A stretch of 64,000 nucleotides of DNA from Gammaproteobacteria bacterium (lineage in GTDB: Bacteria; Pseudomonadota; Gammaproteobacteria; Coxiellales; Coxiellaceae): the NCBI GenBank assembly GCA_030425685.1, contig JAUIAD010000013.1:1-64000 (forward strand), given 5' to 3'. The translations under genes and the position numbers were made by a program. How positions within the stretch are numbered: position 1 is the stretch's first letter; the number at the start of each line of letters is the position of its first letter. Below are positions 16,673 to 24,876 of the stretch, one piece after another. The notes below the pieces were generated by a model that saw nothing but the letters and a program-made list of their open reading frames with translations, was not told where the DNA came from and ran no database searches.

Positions 16673-17607
16673 CGCCAAGCATTAATTAAGCATTTATAGC
16701 GGCTTTTTATTTTAGTAAGTAGAGATAGTCTGGGTGGCGGCAATTCACCTGTAAATTTTGCTCCACGTTGAAGGTATTTATTGACAAAGGTGTTTGCTGA
16801 AATTCCCCACTTGTTGACGAAGGTTTTTCGCCCTGGGTTTTTCTTTACTCGCCCAGTGGATTTCGAGCCAAAATGGTAAACGCGACTTAAGCCGACGCCC
16901 TTAAAATATCTAACGCCTGCTAACCACAGTTTCATCACAAGATCAGGGTCTGAGTACATTCCTGGAGAGAACTCAGTGCTCATCCCACCTACTAGATCCC
17001 ATGTGTCTATATGCGTTAAGCTCGGTGGCCAAGTAGTTCCTGTCCAATCGTCTTTTGTAAAGCTCTTGAATTCTGCTAGTAAGCGCTCTTCCTGGAAAGT
17101 TTCTAAGTTATTTCCATAGTCTGCTTCTATAACACAACTATTGCTAACTTGAGTAGGTTCGATGGCAGTTGATGAGATCATAAATTTATTGTGTGGGATT
17201 TGATTGACTTCTCTATCTAGTTCTAAATCCCATTCAGGAAGAAAATACATATCATCATTCGCATAAAGAATATAATCTGTTTTTACCAGTGAACGGCATA
17301 AGTTTAGGGCGTAACAGACACCAACATTTTTGTCACTAAGAATGTAGTCAATGTTCTTTTGCTTTTTAATCCATTCCGTCGTGCCATCTTTTCCTTCATT
17401 GACGAAGACAATAATTTGATGGTCAAAGGTAGAATGTTTTTGGATGCTGTTAAGGCAGTTTTGGATGTAGGATAAGTTATTCCATGTTGGAATTAGGATG
17501 GAATACTTGTATTCGCCGGTAGATTGCTGAAATTTGATAATGTTTTCTAACATGTCTAGTGGTGCTCCTAGCATAACAGTATGTGGACTATACAGGATTT
17601 TGTGCAT
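16669..17607 (-). CDS. family 2 glycosyltransferase
   Basis: A 312-residue GT-A fold enzyme: SILIPTWNNLSYIQNCLNSI is the nucleotide-binding start, NVGVCYALNLCRSL follows, and YANDDMYFLPEWD holds the metal-binding DxD-like motif. There is no signal peptide or membrane span, so it is probably cytosolic or peripheral. Sugar donor and acceptor cannot be told. It stands alone, convergent with the response regulator, so context gives no pathway. A role in LPS, capsule or protein glycosylation is possible. Confidence 0.88.
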   Translation of the reverse strand: MHKILYSPHTVMLGAPLDMLENIIKFQQSTGEYKYSILIPTWNNLSYIQNCLNSIQKHSTFDHQIIVFVNEGKDGTTEWIKKQKNIDYILSDKNVGVCYALNLCRSLVKTDYILYANDDMYFLPEWDLELDREVNQIPHNKFMISSTAIEPTQVSNSCVIEADYGNNLETFQEERLLAEFKSFTKDDWTGTTWPPSLTHIDTWDLVGGMSTEFSPGMYSDPDLVMKLWLAGVRYFKGVGLSRVYHFGSKSTGRVKKNPGRKTFVNKWGISANTFVNKYLQRGAKFTGELPPPRLSLLTKIKSRYKCLINAWR

Positions 17608-17752
17608 AAGTTCACTTTAAAATAGAACCTATGCTTTAAATTTTTAGTAGTTTTATTAGCTTGGCGGTACTTTATTTGAGCACGTCAATTTGTTGTAAGA
17701 ATCTATGTTATGATTTTGGTGATTTCTTTAAATGTTAGTCTTTCAGGGTAAT

Positions 17753-18478
17753 ATGATGATGAAAGTAGCGTTAATGCTAGCAAGCATTCCTAGTCTTGCG
17801 GTTATTCTAGCAGGGATTGTGGCTGTTATTAAAAAGCCAACAGAGTTGGTAATGAATCTTATTCGTGTTTTTGCCGGCGGCGTTTTATTAGGTGGTTTAG
17901 CGGCAAATCTTGTGCCAGAGTTAGATTTTAAGCACGATGTCTTTTATATTAATGCAGCAATTTTACTGGCGTTAGCTTTAATGTGGGTATTGAAAAAAAT
18001 TAGCCCTGAGTGCTGTGGTCATGAAGCAGCTAGTGGTTCAAAGTTATCTATCTTTCTGACGGCATTTGCCATAGAGTTTTTGCTTAATGGTATGCTGATC
18101 GCGTTCTCGGTAACGTTGAGTCAAGCAACGGGTGTGGTTGTTGCTATTTCTTTAGCGTTATGCTGTTTCTCATGTGGGATGGCCGTTGCAGGCCGTTTAA
18201 CTAGAACGGGATGGTCATGGCAGCGCCGCATGTTGATGATGATAGCTTTGGCGCTGCTTTTTCCTATTGGCGTTATCATTATTATGTCTATCCATGGGGG
18301 GCATGTTGCTGCCTTATGGTTTAATATTGTTTTGGCTTTTGCTATTGGTATTCTGATCTATATTGCTATTACTGATCTTATTGTGCCAGGGTTTAGTAAA
18401 AATAACGGTAGATTTGTTTTGCAGTTTGTTTTTTTTATTGGTTTAGTGCTAGTGTTTATGTTGAAGGGAATAGGTTAG
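17753..18478 (+). CDS. ZIP-like polytopic membrane protein
   Basis: 241 residues with about eight hydrophobic segments. The pattern LIRVFAGGVLLGGLAANLVPEL near the N-terminus resembles ZIP (ZupT-type) metal transporters, and length and topology fit. However, the metal-binding helix motifs of ZIP proteins (HNxPEG and HxxPE) are not visible; the corresponding helices read FAIEFLLNGMLIAFS and ALCCFSCGMAVAG. It may be a divergent or non-zinc member, or a related cation/H+ antiporter. Start: three consecutive ATGs (17753, 17756, 17759) follow CAGGG; any could be used. Confidence 0.6.
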   Translation: MMMKVALMLASIPSLAVILAGIVAVIKKPTELVMNLIRVFAGGVLLGGLAANLVPELDFKHDVFYINAAILLALALMWVLKKISPECCGHEAASGSKLSIFLTAFAIEFLLNGMLIAFSVTLSQATGVVVAISLALCCFSCGMAVAGRLTRTGWSWQRRMLMMIALALLFPIGVIIIMSIHGGHVAALWFNIVLAFAIGILIYIAITDLIVPGFSKNNGRFVLQFVFFIGLVLVFMLKGIG

Positions 18479-18517
18479 CGGTAAAGCATTTTTTTCTTTA
18501 GCAATTTTATTTGTTTT

Positions 18518-18589
18518 CCTCCTAAGTAATGAGATAAGATTCATTTTTTGGTATTGGCTCAGTACCTGTTTTTCCTGACACTTAGGAGG
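18518..18589 (+). promoter_or_regulatory. leader hairpin that can mask the ribosome-binding site
   Basis: CCTCCTAAGT at 18518-18527 is the exact reverse complement of ACTTAGGAGG at 18580-18589. The latter contains the AGGAGG Shine-Dalgarno of the gene starting at 18595. A second stem is nested inside the loop: GGTATTG (18551-18557) with CAGTACC (18561-18567). The long-range pairing would block translation, so this looks like a cis-acting control element (temperature, ligand or antisense-type). No known riboswitch class is recognised. Confidence 0.55.
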
Positions 18590-18594
18590 TCTGA

Positions 18595-20505
18595 ATGTTA
18601 TTTATTCTTTACTATCTTATTGGCTTTATAGCTGTGGTTTTGATGAACTTAGCTTATCGAGTGGTCTTTTTATTATATTTCCATGGTCAGTTTAGTGATT
18701 TAAGTTTTGCTCAGAAGCTCTATGCATTAGTTTGGGGATTGCAGTATGATGCGATAGCAGCAGCAATGCTGGTTGCTGTTGTGACAATACTTGCCTATAT
18801 TAATCTTCGTTTTGCAAAAAGAATTAAAGTCTGGTCTTATTTATTAACCATTCCTATTGTTATTAGCGTACTGCTTATGTCGGCTGATATTATGTACTAT
18901 GTTAATTCTGGGCGTCATATCGCGTACGAAATTAGAGGTTCTATCAATGAGTTTGGTAGTTTAGTGGCTACCGCTTTCGATGAGCATTTGTTTTTGATGA
19001 TTGCTGGGATTGTTTTCATCATTGTTTTCAGTTTGCTTGTTGCGAAAGTTGTACGTCGATTTATCCCTCATAAAAAAATAGGGCGCTCTATATTGAGTCT
19101 TGAGCTACCTTTGTTAATCCTTTTGCCACTTAGTTTTCTGATTATTCGTGGGGGTCCTTTTCGTGTTGTCACCATTCGTCCCTATAGCACCTATGAAATA
19201 GGGAATCCCATGGAGGCGTCTATTGCTTATAATGCAACTTATGGCAGTTTGTATTATTTAATTAAAAGGAAGAAGCTTAGTATTGTATCTACCCCACTTC
19301 CGCAGTTAGACAAGAAAACTATCAAACAAGCGTTAAGCGCTTTGTATCCTAATAAAAATCTTACTTTAAATATAAAAAATTTAAAGAAGATGAATATTGT
19401 TGTTCTTATGCTGGAGAGCTGGCCGGCAACGCTGATGAAGAGTTATGGTTACGATAAACTGACTACGCCTAACTTTGATCGGCTGCGGCAAAAAAGTTTT
19501 ACTACAGCGGGGATGATTGCTAACGGACATCGTACTAGTGAAGGTCTTTTTGCTACTTTCTGTTCGATGCAAAATCCTTTGGGGCAATCTGTGGCGCAAG
19601 ATCAACTTGAGTTTTATCCCTATAAGTGCTTGCCGCAGATGTTGTTACAAAAAGGGTGGGATACAGCCTTTTTTGAAGCGACTAGAAAAGACCTTGCGGG
19701 TGTCGGCTCTTTGGCGAATAAACTCGGCTTTTTGCATACGTGGGGTAGAAGCGATATACATAGGCATCAATATCCAATGAATGCTTGGGGTTACTATGAT
19801 CAGGACCAGTATGCATTTGTACTAAAGAAAGTGAGCAAAATGCATGAGCCATTTCTTGTTGCAGTTAATACCACCACGACACACGATTACCACCTGCCAC
19901 CAGGTATTAAATCTACTTTTGGCATGGATACCTTTTTGCAAAGGCATTTAAGTGTGCTTCATTTTGCTGATAAAGCCTTGGGTGAGTTTTTAGCTGATTA
20001 TCGACAGCTAAGATTATCTAAGCCAACGTTATTTATTATTGAGGCTGATCATACGGCTGGATTGGTTAATGTATCCAATGCACAACAGTACTTTATTCCT
20101 TTTGTAATGTTTTCTAGCGATGGGTCTATTGCGCCAACAAAATTAAATCGTATGGTTTCGCAGCGGGATATTGCCCCGACGATTGTGGATAAGCTCGGTG
20201 GTAATGTGCCATGGTTTACAGGGAAAAGTATGTTAGACCAAAGTAAGCCGCCCTATTTTGCCGACTATTACCGTAATGATATCTTGGGATGGTTTGCAAA
20301 AGATCGTTTAGTTGAAGTCAATCTTAGTAATAATAAGATGAAATGTTATTTGTGGAAAAATAATATGTCGCTGCAAAACCAAACACCTTGTAACCAGGTT
20401 GATGCCGAGCATCGTAAGCAAGCGGTTGCTTATAGCATTATGAGTCAGCGGCTTTTATTTGCTGGTGATACGGTGCCGGGTTGGATGAAGGTGTTCTCTC
20501 GATAA
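18595..20505 (+). CDS. LTA-synthase/sulfatase-type membrane phosphotransferase
   Basis: A 636-residue inner-membrane enzyme with five N-terminal membrane helices (to about residue 200) and a periplasmic alkaline-phosphatase-fold domain. Active-site features are E274 in LMLESWPA, nucleophile T314 in GHRTSEGLFATFCS, and EADHTAG for the second metal. Relatives transfer phosphoglycerol or phosphoethanolamine from phospholipids to glycans or lipids, and the YYVNSGRHIAYE region fits the phosphoglycerol-transferase branch. The substrate is not determinable here. A very strong AGGAGG precedes the ATG and may be masked by the leader hairpin. Confidence 0.88.
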   Translation: MLFILYYLIGFIAVVLMNLAYRVVFLLYFHGQFSDLSFAQKLYALVWGLQYDAIAAAMLVAVVTILAYINLRFAKRIKVWSYLLTIPIVISVLLMSADIMYYVNSGRHIAYEIRGSINEFGSLVATAFDEHLFLMIAGIVFIIVFSLLVAKVVRRFIPHKKIGRSILSLELPLLILLPLSFLIIRGGPFRVVTIRPYSTYEIGNPMEASIAYNATYGSLYYLIKRKKLSIVSTPLPQLDKKTIKQALSALYPNKNLTLNIKNLKKMNIVVLMLESWPATLMKSYGYDKLTTPNFDRLRQKSFTTAGMIANGHRTSEGLFATFCSMQNPLGQSVAQDQLEFYPYKCLPQMLLQKGWDTAFFEATRKDLAGVGSLANKLGFLHTWGRSDIHRHQYPMNAWGYYDQDQYAFVLKKVSKMHEPFLVAVNTTTTHDYHLPPGIKSTFGMDTFLQRHLSVLHFADKALGEFLADYRQLRLSKPTLFIIEADHTAGLVNVSNAQQYFIPFVMFSSDGSIAPTKLNRMVSQRDIAPTIVDKLGGNVPWFTGKSMLDQSKPPYFADYYRNDILGWFAKDRLVEVNLSNNKMKCYLWKNNMSLQNQTPCNQVDAEHRKQAVAYSIMSQRLLFAGDTVPGWMKVFSR

Positions 20506-20528
20506 TTTGTTTTGCAATAAAGTCAGCG

Positions 20529-20550
20529 AGTGCAGCGTGTTAGCTGCACT
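20529..20550 (+). terminator. intrinsic-type terminator after the phosphotransferase gene
   Basis: AGTGCAGC (20529-20536) pairs perfectly with GCTGCACT (20543-20550) across a 6-nt loop and is followed by TGTTATTCTT. It lies between convergent genes and works best on the plus strand; on the minus strand the downstream bases are not T-rich. Confidence 0.65.
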
Positions 20551-20558
20551 TGTTATTC

Positions 20559-21422
20559 TTAAGAGATGGTTTTAATCAGTGCTGAGAAGTAGGCGGGAGG
20601 ATTAGGGCGCGAATACCAGGCTAGACACATATCGTGTTTAAAACTTTTCCCCGCGTTTAGTACCATCAATTGTTTATTTTTAATATATGGCTTGCTAAAT
20701 TCCTTTGTTAGTAAACCGTAACCTAGTCCCGCAGCAATCAAGTTTGCTAACGATTCAGTACGGTTGACAAAGTGGCGTTGATGTTGAGCCAAATCGTATA
20801 AGTCAAAATGTTTTAAATACTGAAAGGTCATGGTGTCATCTGGGTTATAATCAATAATGTATTCTTGCTGAAGGATTTTCTTTAGTGGCCGACCTTTCCA
20901 CTTTGGGCTACAAAGCAATATATATTCTTCCGGCTTTAACTGTTTGTTTTCCATTTCTTTCGCTAAATTTTCTGGTTGAATGATCGCAAGCTGGCATTGG
21001 CCGTTACGAAGGTGCCGAGCTCTGTTTTCACTATCCGTAATATCAAAATGTAACAGTAGGTTGGGAAACTGCTCCATAACAGGGACACATTGTGAAATAA
21101 TGCGCGAGCTCATCAGGCTTGTTGGGCCTGAGATAGAGAGCTCAATAGTGACTTTCTGGCCGCTGCCCTCAATTTGCGCCATGGTCTCACCTTCGAGTTC
21201 ACGACTGGCATAAGAATAGCGTAATAGTGCTTCCCCCTCTGGTGTAAGCAGCATACCGCGTCTGCTGCGCACAAAAAGATTGGTGTTGAGCTTAGTCTCT
21301 AGACCACGAATGCGTTGTGTAACAGCAGTTTGCGTAAGATGTAAGGATGCGGCAGCGGCATGAACTGTTTTGTGTTCGGCCACAGCGATAAAGGCCTGAA
21401 GTTGTGGGTGGAGTAAGCTCAA
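20559..21422 (-). CDS. LysR-family transcriptional regulator
   Basis: A 287-residue protein with an N-terminal helix-turn-helix (AAAASLHLTQTAVTQRIRGLETKLNTNLFVRSRRGMLLTPEGE, about 23-65, given here as its key run) and a C-terminal periplasmic-binding-fold effector domain. The start is an apparent TTG at 21422: stops in frame just upstream exclude a longer form and no ATG is near. No Shine-Dalgarno is seen, so expression may be low or leaderless. It is divergent from the amino acid antiporter gene at 21562 and is the likely regulator of it; the general form resembles ArgP-type regulators, but this is weak. Confidence 0.9.
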   Translation of the reverse strand: MSLLHPQLQAFIAVAEHKTVHAAAASLHLTQTAVTQRIRGLETKLNTNLFVRSRRGMLLTPEGEALLRYSYASRELEGETMAQIEGSGQKVTIELSISGPTSLMSSRIISQCVPVMEQFPNLLLHFDITDSENRARHLRNGQCQLAIIQPENLAKEMENKQLKPEEYILLCSPKWKGRPLKKILQQEYIIDYNPDDTMTFQYLKHFDLYDLAQHQRHFVNRTESLANLIAAGLGYGLLTKEFSKPYIKNKQLMVLNAGKSFKHDMCLAWYSRPNPPAYFSALIKTIS

Positions 21423-21459
21423 AATAATTCATCATATTATTAAAATAATTCATTATATT
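21421..21459. promoter_or_regulatory. 21-bp-spaced direct repeat, candidate LysR operator
   Basis: AAAATAATTCATCATATT (21421-21438) and AAAATAATTCATTATATT (21442-21459) are identical at 17 of 18 positions with a 21-bp period (two helical turns). They overlap the LysR start and lie about 100 bp before the permease. Two-turn spacing on one DNA face suits LysR tetramer binding. This is an inference from spacing and position. Confidence 0.5.
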
Positions 21460-21561
21460 TATAGCATGTGGTTTGATAATGTGCAAATCTTATGGGCGTC
21501 AGGTAGCACAATCTGCTATGCTCTTTCGGGTTAACAAGCTTTTGATAGTAGGAATGTGGTT

Positions 21562-22962
21562 ATGAAAAAGACAACTGTAACAATGACTAAAGGCGTGAGC
21601 ATGTTCGCGTTGGCGATGCTAATTACAGGGTCGATTGATAGTATTCGTAATATGCCAACAGCAGCCTTATTTGGTAGTCAGCTGGTCTTCTTTTTTATTG
21701 TTGGCGCGATACTGTTTTTATTACCGGTGGGGCTGGTTTCTGCTGAGTTGGTTTCAACGAAAGATCTTCCGGGTGGGATTTATGGCTGGGTGAAAACGGC
21801 TTTTGGTAAAGGGGTAGGCTTGCTAGCTATTTGGCTACAGTGGATTAATACCATGGTGTGGTACCCGACTATTTTATCGTTTATTGCTGGCACGATAGCC
21901 TTTGTGATAGATCCAGCGTTAGCTAAAAATAAACTTTATTTGGTTGGTGTTATTCTGTCGGTTTTTTGGTTGTTAACCTTGTTAAATTTAAGAGGAATAA
22001 AAACTTCGGCAAAGTTTGCGGAAGTTTGTGCCTTGATTGGCATGGTCATTCCTGTGGGGATTATTATTCTGCTCGGTATTATCTGGGTGGCAAAAGGTCA
22101 TCATATGAATGTTGACTTATCGCCAGCAGCATTGGTGCCGCATTTTGGCAAAGGGGACTCGTGGATATCATTAACGGCTATTGTCACGGCATTTTTAGGC
22201 ATGGAATTGGCGACGGTGCATGTTAAAGATGTTGAGAATCCGCAAAAGACCTTTCCGCGCGCCTTGCTGTTTTCAATTATTTTTATTTTAATTACCATGG
22301 TGTTGGGGTCGCTTGCTATTGCTATTGTGATGCCATCATCACAGATTAATTTGGTCGATGGGGTGATGCAGGCTTTTGGTAATTTTCTGCAAGAATATCA
22401 TCTGCATTGGTTGTTGCCGGTATTGGGGGTTATGTTAATCATTGGTAGTGTTGGCGGCATGATTAATTGGATTATTTCTCCTGCAAAAGGTTTGTTACAG
22501 GCGGGGCAGGATCAGTTTTTGCCAAAGATTCTTTGTAAGGTTAATAAGCACGGCGTTGCGGGTAATTTATTAATAACGCAGGCTATCATTGTTACTTTTG
22601 TTTGTTTGGCCTTTTTATTAATGCCGACGGTTAACGCTTCGTATTGGTTGTTAACGGATTTAAGCACGCAGCTTTATGTTATGATGTATGTGTTAATGTT
22701 TATTGCTGCTATAGCGTTAAAGCTTAAATCTAAGGCTGGCCATGCTAGTTTTCATGTGCCTGGTGGAAAGAATGGTATGTGGGTGTGGTGCTTTTTGGGT
22801 ATTATTGGTTGCCTGATCACATTGGTTGTTGGCTTTATTCCGCCTTCTAGTATTGATGTTGGCGGTGGCTTGCATTATCAGTTGGTGTTTGCCAGCGGCA
22901 TTATTATTATGTTATTACCTGTGTTGGGCTTGTATGCCATTCAAAAATATCGAAATAAATAA
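21562..22962 (+). CDS. APC-family amino acid permease (glutamate/GABA antiporter-like)
   Basis: A 466-residue inner-membrane protein with about 12 hydrophobic segments. MFALAMLITGSIDSIRNMPTAA, then LPGGIYGWVKTAFGKGVGLLAIWLQW, is typical of the glutamate:GABA antiporter branch of the APC superfamily. The ATG at 21562 with AGGA 8 nt upstream is preferred to the GTG at 21556. The exchange substrate is unknown. Divergent from the LysR regulator, it ends 18 bp before folA. Confidence 0.88.
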   Translation: MKKTTVTMTKGVSMFALAMLITGSIDSIRNMPTAALFGSQLVFFFIVGAILFLLPVGLVSAELVSTKDLPGGIYGWVKTAFGKGVGLLAIWLQWINTMVWYPTILSFIAGTIAFVIDPALAKNKLYLVGVILSVFWLLTLLNLRGIKTSAKFAEVCALIGMVIPVGIIILLGIIWVAKGHHMNVDLSPAALVPHFGKGDSWISLTAIVTAFLGMELATVHVKDVENPQKTFPRALLFSIIFILITMVLGSLAIAIVMPSSQINLVDGVMQAFGNFLQEYHLHWLLPVLGVMLIIGSVGGMINWIISPAKGLLQAGQDQFLPKILCKVNKHGVAGNLLITQAIIVTFVCLAFLLMPTVNASYWLLTDLSTQLYVMMYVLMFIAAIALKLKSKAGHASFHVPGGKNGMWVWCFLGIIGCLITLVVGFIPPSSIDVGGGLHYQLVFASGIIIMLLPVLGLYAIQKYRNK

Positions 22963-22980
22963 TTGATATAAAGGATAAGT

Positions 22981-23469
22981 ATGAAACTTTCTTTAGTAGC
23001 CGCGATGGCGAATGGCCGAGTGATTGGTAAAGATAATCAGATGCCGTGGCATTTGCCGGCTGATTTGCAGCATTTTAAAAAAGTGACGATGGGCAAACCG
23101 ATTGTTATGGGGCGTAAAACCTATGAGAGCATCGGTCGGCCATTGCCGGGTCGGCGTAATATTGTTATTACGCGGCAAAAAGAGTTGCGCTTGGCGGGTT
23201 GTGATATTTTTTATTCGCTGGAGCAGGCCTTGAGTCAGCTGGCTGGTGAAGAGGAAGTGATGATTATCGGTGGTGGTTTGTTGTATCAGCAAGCGTTGCC
23301 ATTGGCGGATTATTTATATTTGACGTTTATTGATTTGGATGTTGAAGGGGATACTTTTTTTCCTTCGTGGCAGGAAGATGCTTGGCAGCAAGTGGATTTG
23401 CAGGAATGTGCTCCTGATGAAAAAAATGCTTATTCCTATGCTTTTGTTGAGTTTAAACGGGTTGCCTAG
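22981..23469 (+). CDS. folA: dihydrofolate reductase
   Basis: Reduces dihydrofolate to THF with NADPH. The 162 residues begin MKLSLVAAMANGRVIGKDNQMPWHLPADL, matching the substrate-binding N-terminus, with the catalytic acid in WHLPADLQ. The NADPH sites MGRKTYESIGRPLPGR and GGGLLYQQAL follow. Length and all motifs are ordinary. AAGGAT lies 7 bp before the ATG. Confidence 0.98.
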   Translation: MKLSLVAAMANGRVIGKDNQMPWHLPADLQHFKKVTMGKPIVMGRKTYESIGRPLPGRRNIVITRQKELRLAGCDIFYSLEQALSQLAGEEEVMIIGGGLLYQQALPLADYLYLTFIDLDVEGDTFFPSWQEDAWQQVDLQECAPDEKNAYSYAFVEFKRVA

Positions 23470-23641
23470 TTGGTAGTATTTTATATTTGGTAGATGTATT
23501 GCCTGTCTTTGTTATCACGGTGAAAGCTGGTGTCTTTTGGGTGTAGTAAATTCTTAGATCTTTGTCATTTCAGTGAAGACTGGGATCTTTTGAGGCAAGC
23601 ACGGCGCAAAATACGAGAAAGGAGTGCGGCTAAGCGCCGAC

Positions 23642-23752
23642 GCAGGAGGAAAGAAGGGTCTTTTGCAAAGGCGCTGGTTTCTATCCCTGGATCGCTCTGA
23701 CAAAAACTTCCTGTTTTTGTAAGCTTTGCAAAAGACCCTTCTTTCCTCCTGC
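23642..23752. repeat. 29-bp perfect inverted repeat with nested hairpin
   Basis: The arm at 23642-23670 (begins GCAGGAGGAAAGAAGGG) and its exact reverse complement at 23724-23752 enclose 53 bp. Inside the loop, CAAAAAC (23701-23707) and GTTTTTG (23713-23719) form a second stem. The folded transcript would be one long hairpin of about 111 nt. The rest of the gene-free stretch 23470-24101 holds degenerate short repeats (GTCATTTCAGTGAAGACTGG-like at about 23566) and the two 95-bp elements; I see no gene in it. Confidence 0.93.
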
Positions 23753-23860
23753 TAGTTTTTCACACTTGCGGGTGACGGCTCATTAATTGATAGATAATCA
23801 AAACGTCCAAAAGAGTATAGGAGCACAACCTGTATTTAGTGCGATGGTTATTCAGAACCC

Positions 23861-23955
23861 GTAGGGGCACAGCATGCTGTGCCCGATTGGGTGTGGATGG
23901 CTGTGGATTATTTGTGCCGCGGATGTTTGCGGGCGCAGCATGCTGCGCCCCTACG
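23861..23955. repeat. 95-bp double-hairpin repeat, copy 1
   Basis: The ends are inverted (GTAGGGGC at left, GCCCCTACG at right). The element holds two palindromes, GGGCACAGCATGCTGTGCCC at the left and GGGCGCAGCATGCTGCGCCC at the right, joined by about 46 bp. This is the form of a paired REP/BIME or a very small transposon-like element. A copy 45 bp further on is nearly identical. Confidence 0.93.
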
Positions 23956-23999
23956 GGTTTGGGTTTGGTATGAGTTTGCTCATAGGTGATTTAGAATTT

Positions 24000-24094
24000 G
24001 TAGGGGCACAGCATGCTGTGCCCGATTGGGTGTGGATGGCTGTGGATTATTTGTGCCGCGGATGTTTGCGGGCGCAGCATGCTGCGCCCTTACG
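24000..24094. repeat. 95-bp double-hairpin repeat, copy 2
   Basis: A same-orientation copy of the element at 23861, nearly identical over its whole length, including the linker GTGTGGATGGCTGTGGATTA. The right end reads CCCTTACG instead of CCCCTACG. It ends 8 bp from the stop of the CDP-alcohol phosphotransferase and may shape the 3' end of the phosphonate operon transcript. Confidence 0.93.
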
Positions 24095-24101
24095 TGACAG
24101 C

Positions 24102-24806
24102 TTAGAGTGTCTCATTTTCTTTTATTTTGTTTTTTACATAACGTCCCAGCACAAAAAAGTGGATGGTGGTGCCAATGGCGTAAATAAGTAAGGTTAGTTT
24201 CATAAATACACCGCTAGTAAGGCTAAGTGTCTGCGCGATGGATAAGAGTGTGGGGTTGCTAAGGTGTTGTGTTAAATCAAAATGTGGATAGAAAAATGAT
24301 AACAGCATGGTTGTTGTCATCAGTACTAATTCCAGACCGCCGGAAAATCGTCCACAATACACTTCACCGGTATGTGCCTGGGCAAGAAATATCGACGTAG
24401 CGGCGGTGCATCTAAGAATAATAACGGTTATATAAATAGGATGTGCTAAATCAAACTTGAGCATAAAGGCGGTAAACATAAAGATAAAGAAGATATTATC
24501 AAAGTAGTGATCAAGAAAAGCACCATATTCTGACGTTTGCCCTGATAGGCGAGCATGTATGCCATCTAAAGCATCTAAAATGTACCAGACAAAATTAAAC
24601 CCAGCCCAGTAAAGATAGGCTGCAGGTGAGTGAACAAAATACAGTAGAAAGCAAGCGGTAAGCGAGGCAATAAAGGCGGCTAAGGTAATTTGGTTGGGTT
24701 TAATCGAGTTGGGTATTAATGGTGCAACTTTGCCAAGCAGTTTGTAAGTAATGCGATAAACATAATCTTTGTAGGTATCGGGGATAACCACCGCTTCATT
24801 TGACAT
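24102..24806 (-). CDS. CDP-alcohol phosphotransferase, probable phosphonolipid synthase
   Basis: A 234-residue membrane enzyme with about six helices. The complete CDP-alcohol phosphotransferase motif is present: D78-x2-D81-G82-x2-A85-R86-x8-G95-x3-D99-x3-D103. Family members move a phosphoalcohol from a CDP carrier to a lipid or alcohol. As the last gene of the phosphonate operon it most likely transfers 2-aminoethylphosphonate (or a hydroxylated form) from its CMP ester to diacylglycerol or a similar acceptor. The alternative is an ordinary phospholipid synthase that happens to sit here. It is separated from the transaminase gene by 70 bp. Confidence 0.88.
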   Translation of the reverse strand: MSNEAVVIPDTYKDYVYRITYKLLGKVAPLIPNSIKPNQITLAAFIASLTACFLLYFVHSPAAYLYWAGFNFVWYILDALDGIHARLSGQTSEYGAFLDHYFDNIFFIFMFTAFMLKFDLAHPIYITVIILRCTAATSIFLAQAHTGEVYCGRFSGGLELVLMTTTMLLSFFYPHFDLTQHLSNPTLLSIAQTLSLTSGVFMKLTLLIYAIGTTIHFFVLGRYVKNKIKENETL

Positions 24807-24876
24807 AAGTTACTCCAAATTAAAGAATGTATATTTTATTGTAATCAGAATTTATTGGATCGAGAAGGGGTGCTGC

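Noticed and set aside
23874-24191. 105-codon open frame on the plus strand
   Set aside because: It is composed almost wholly of the two 95-bp repeat copies and runs into the antisense of the CDP-alcohol phosphotransferase; the protein simply repeats itself with the repeat DNA.
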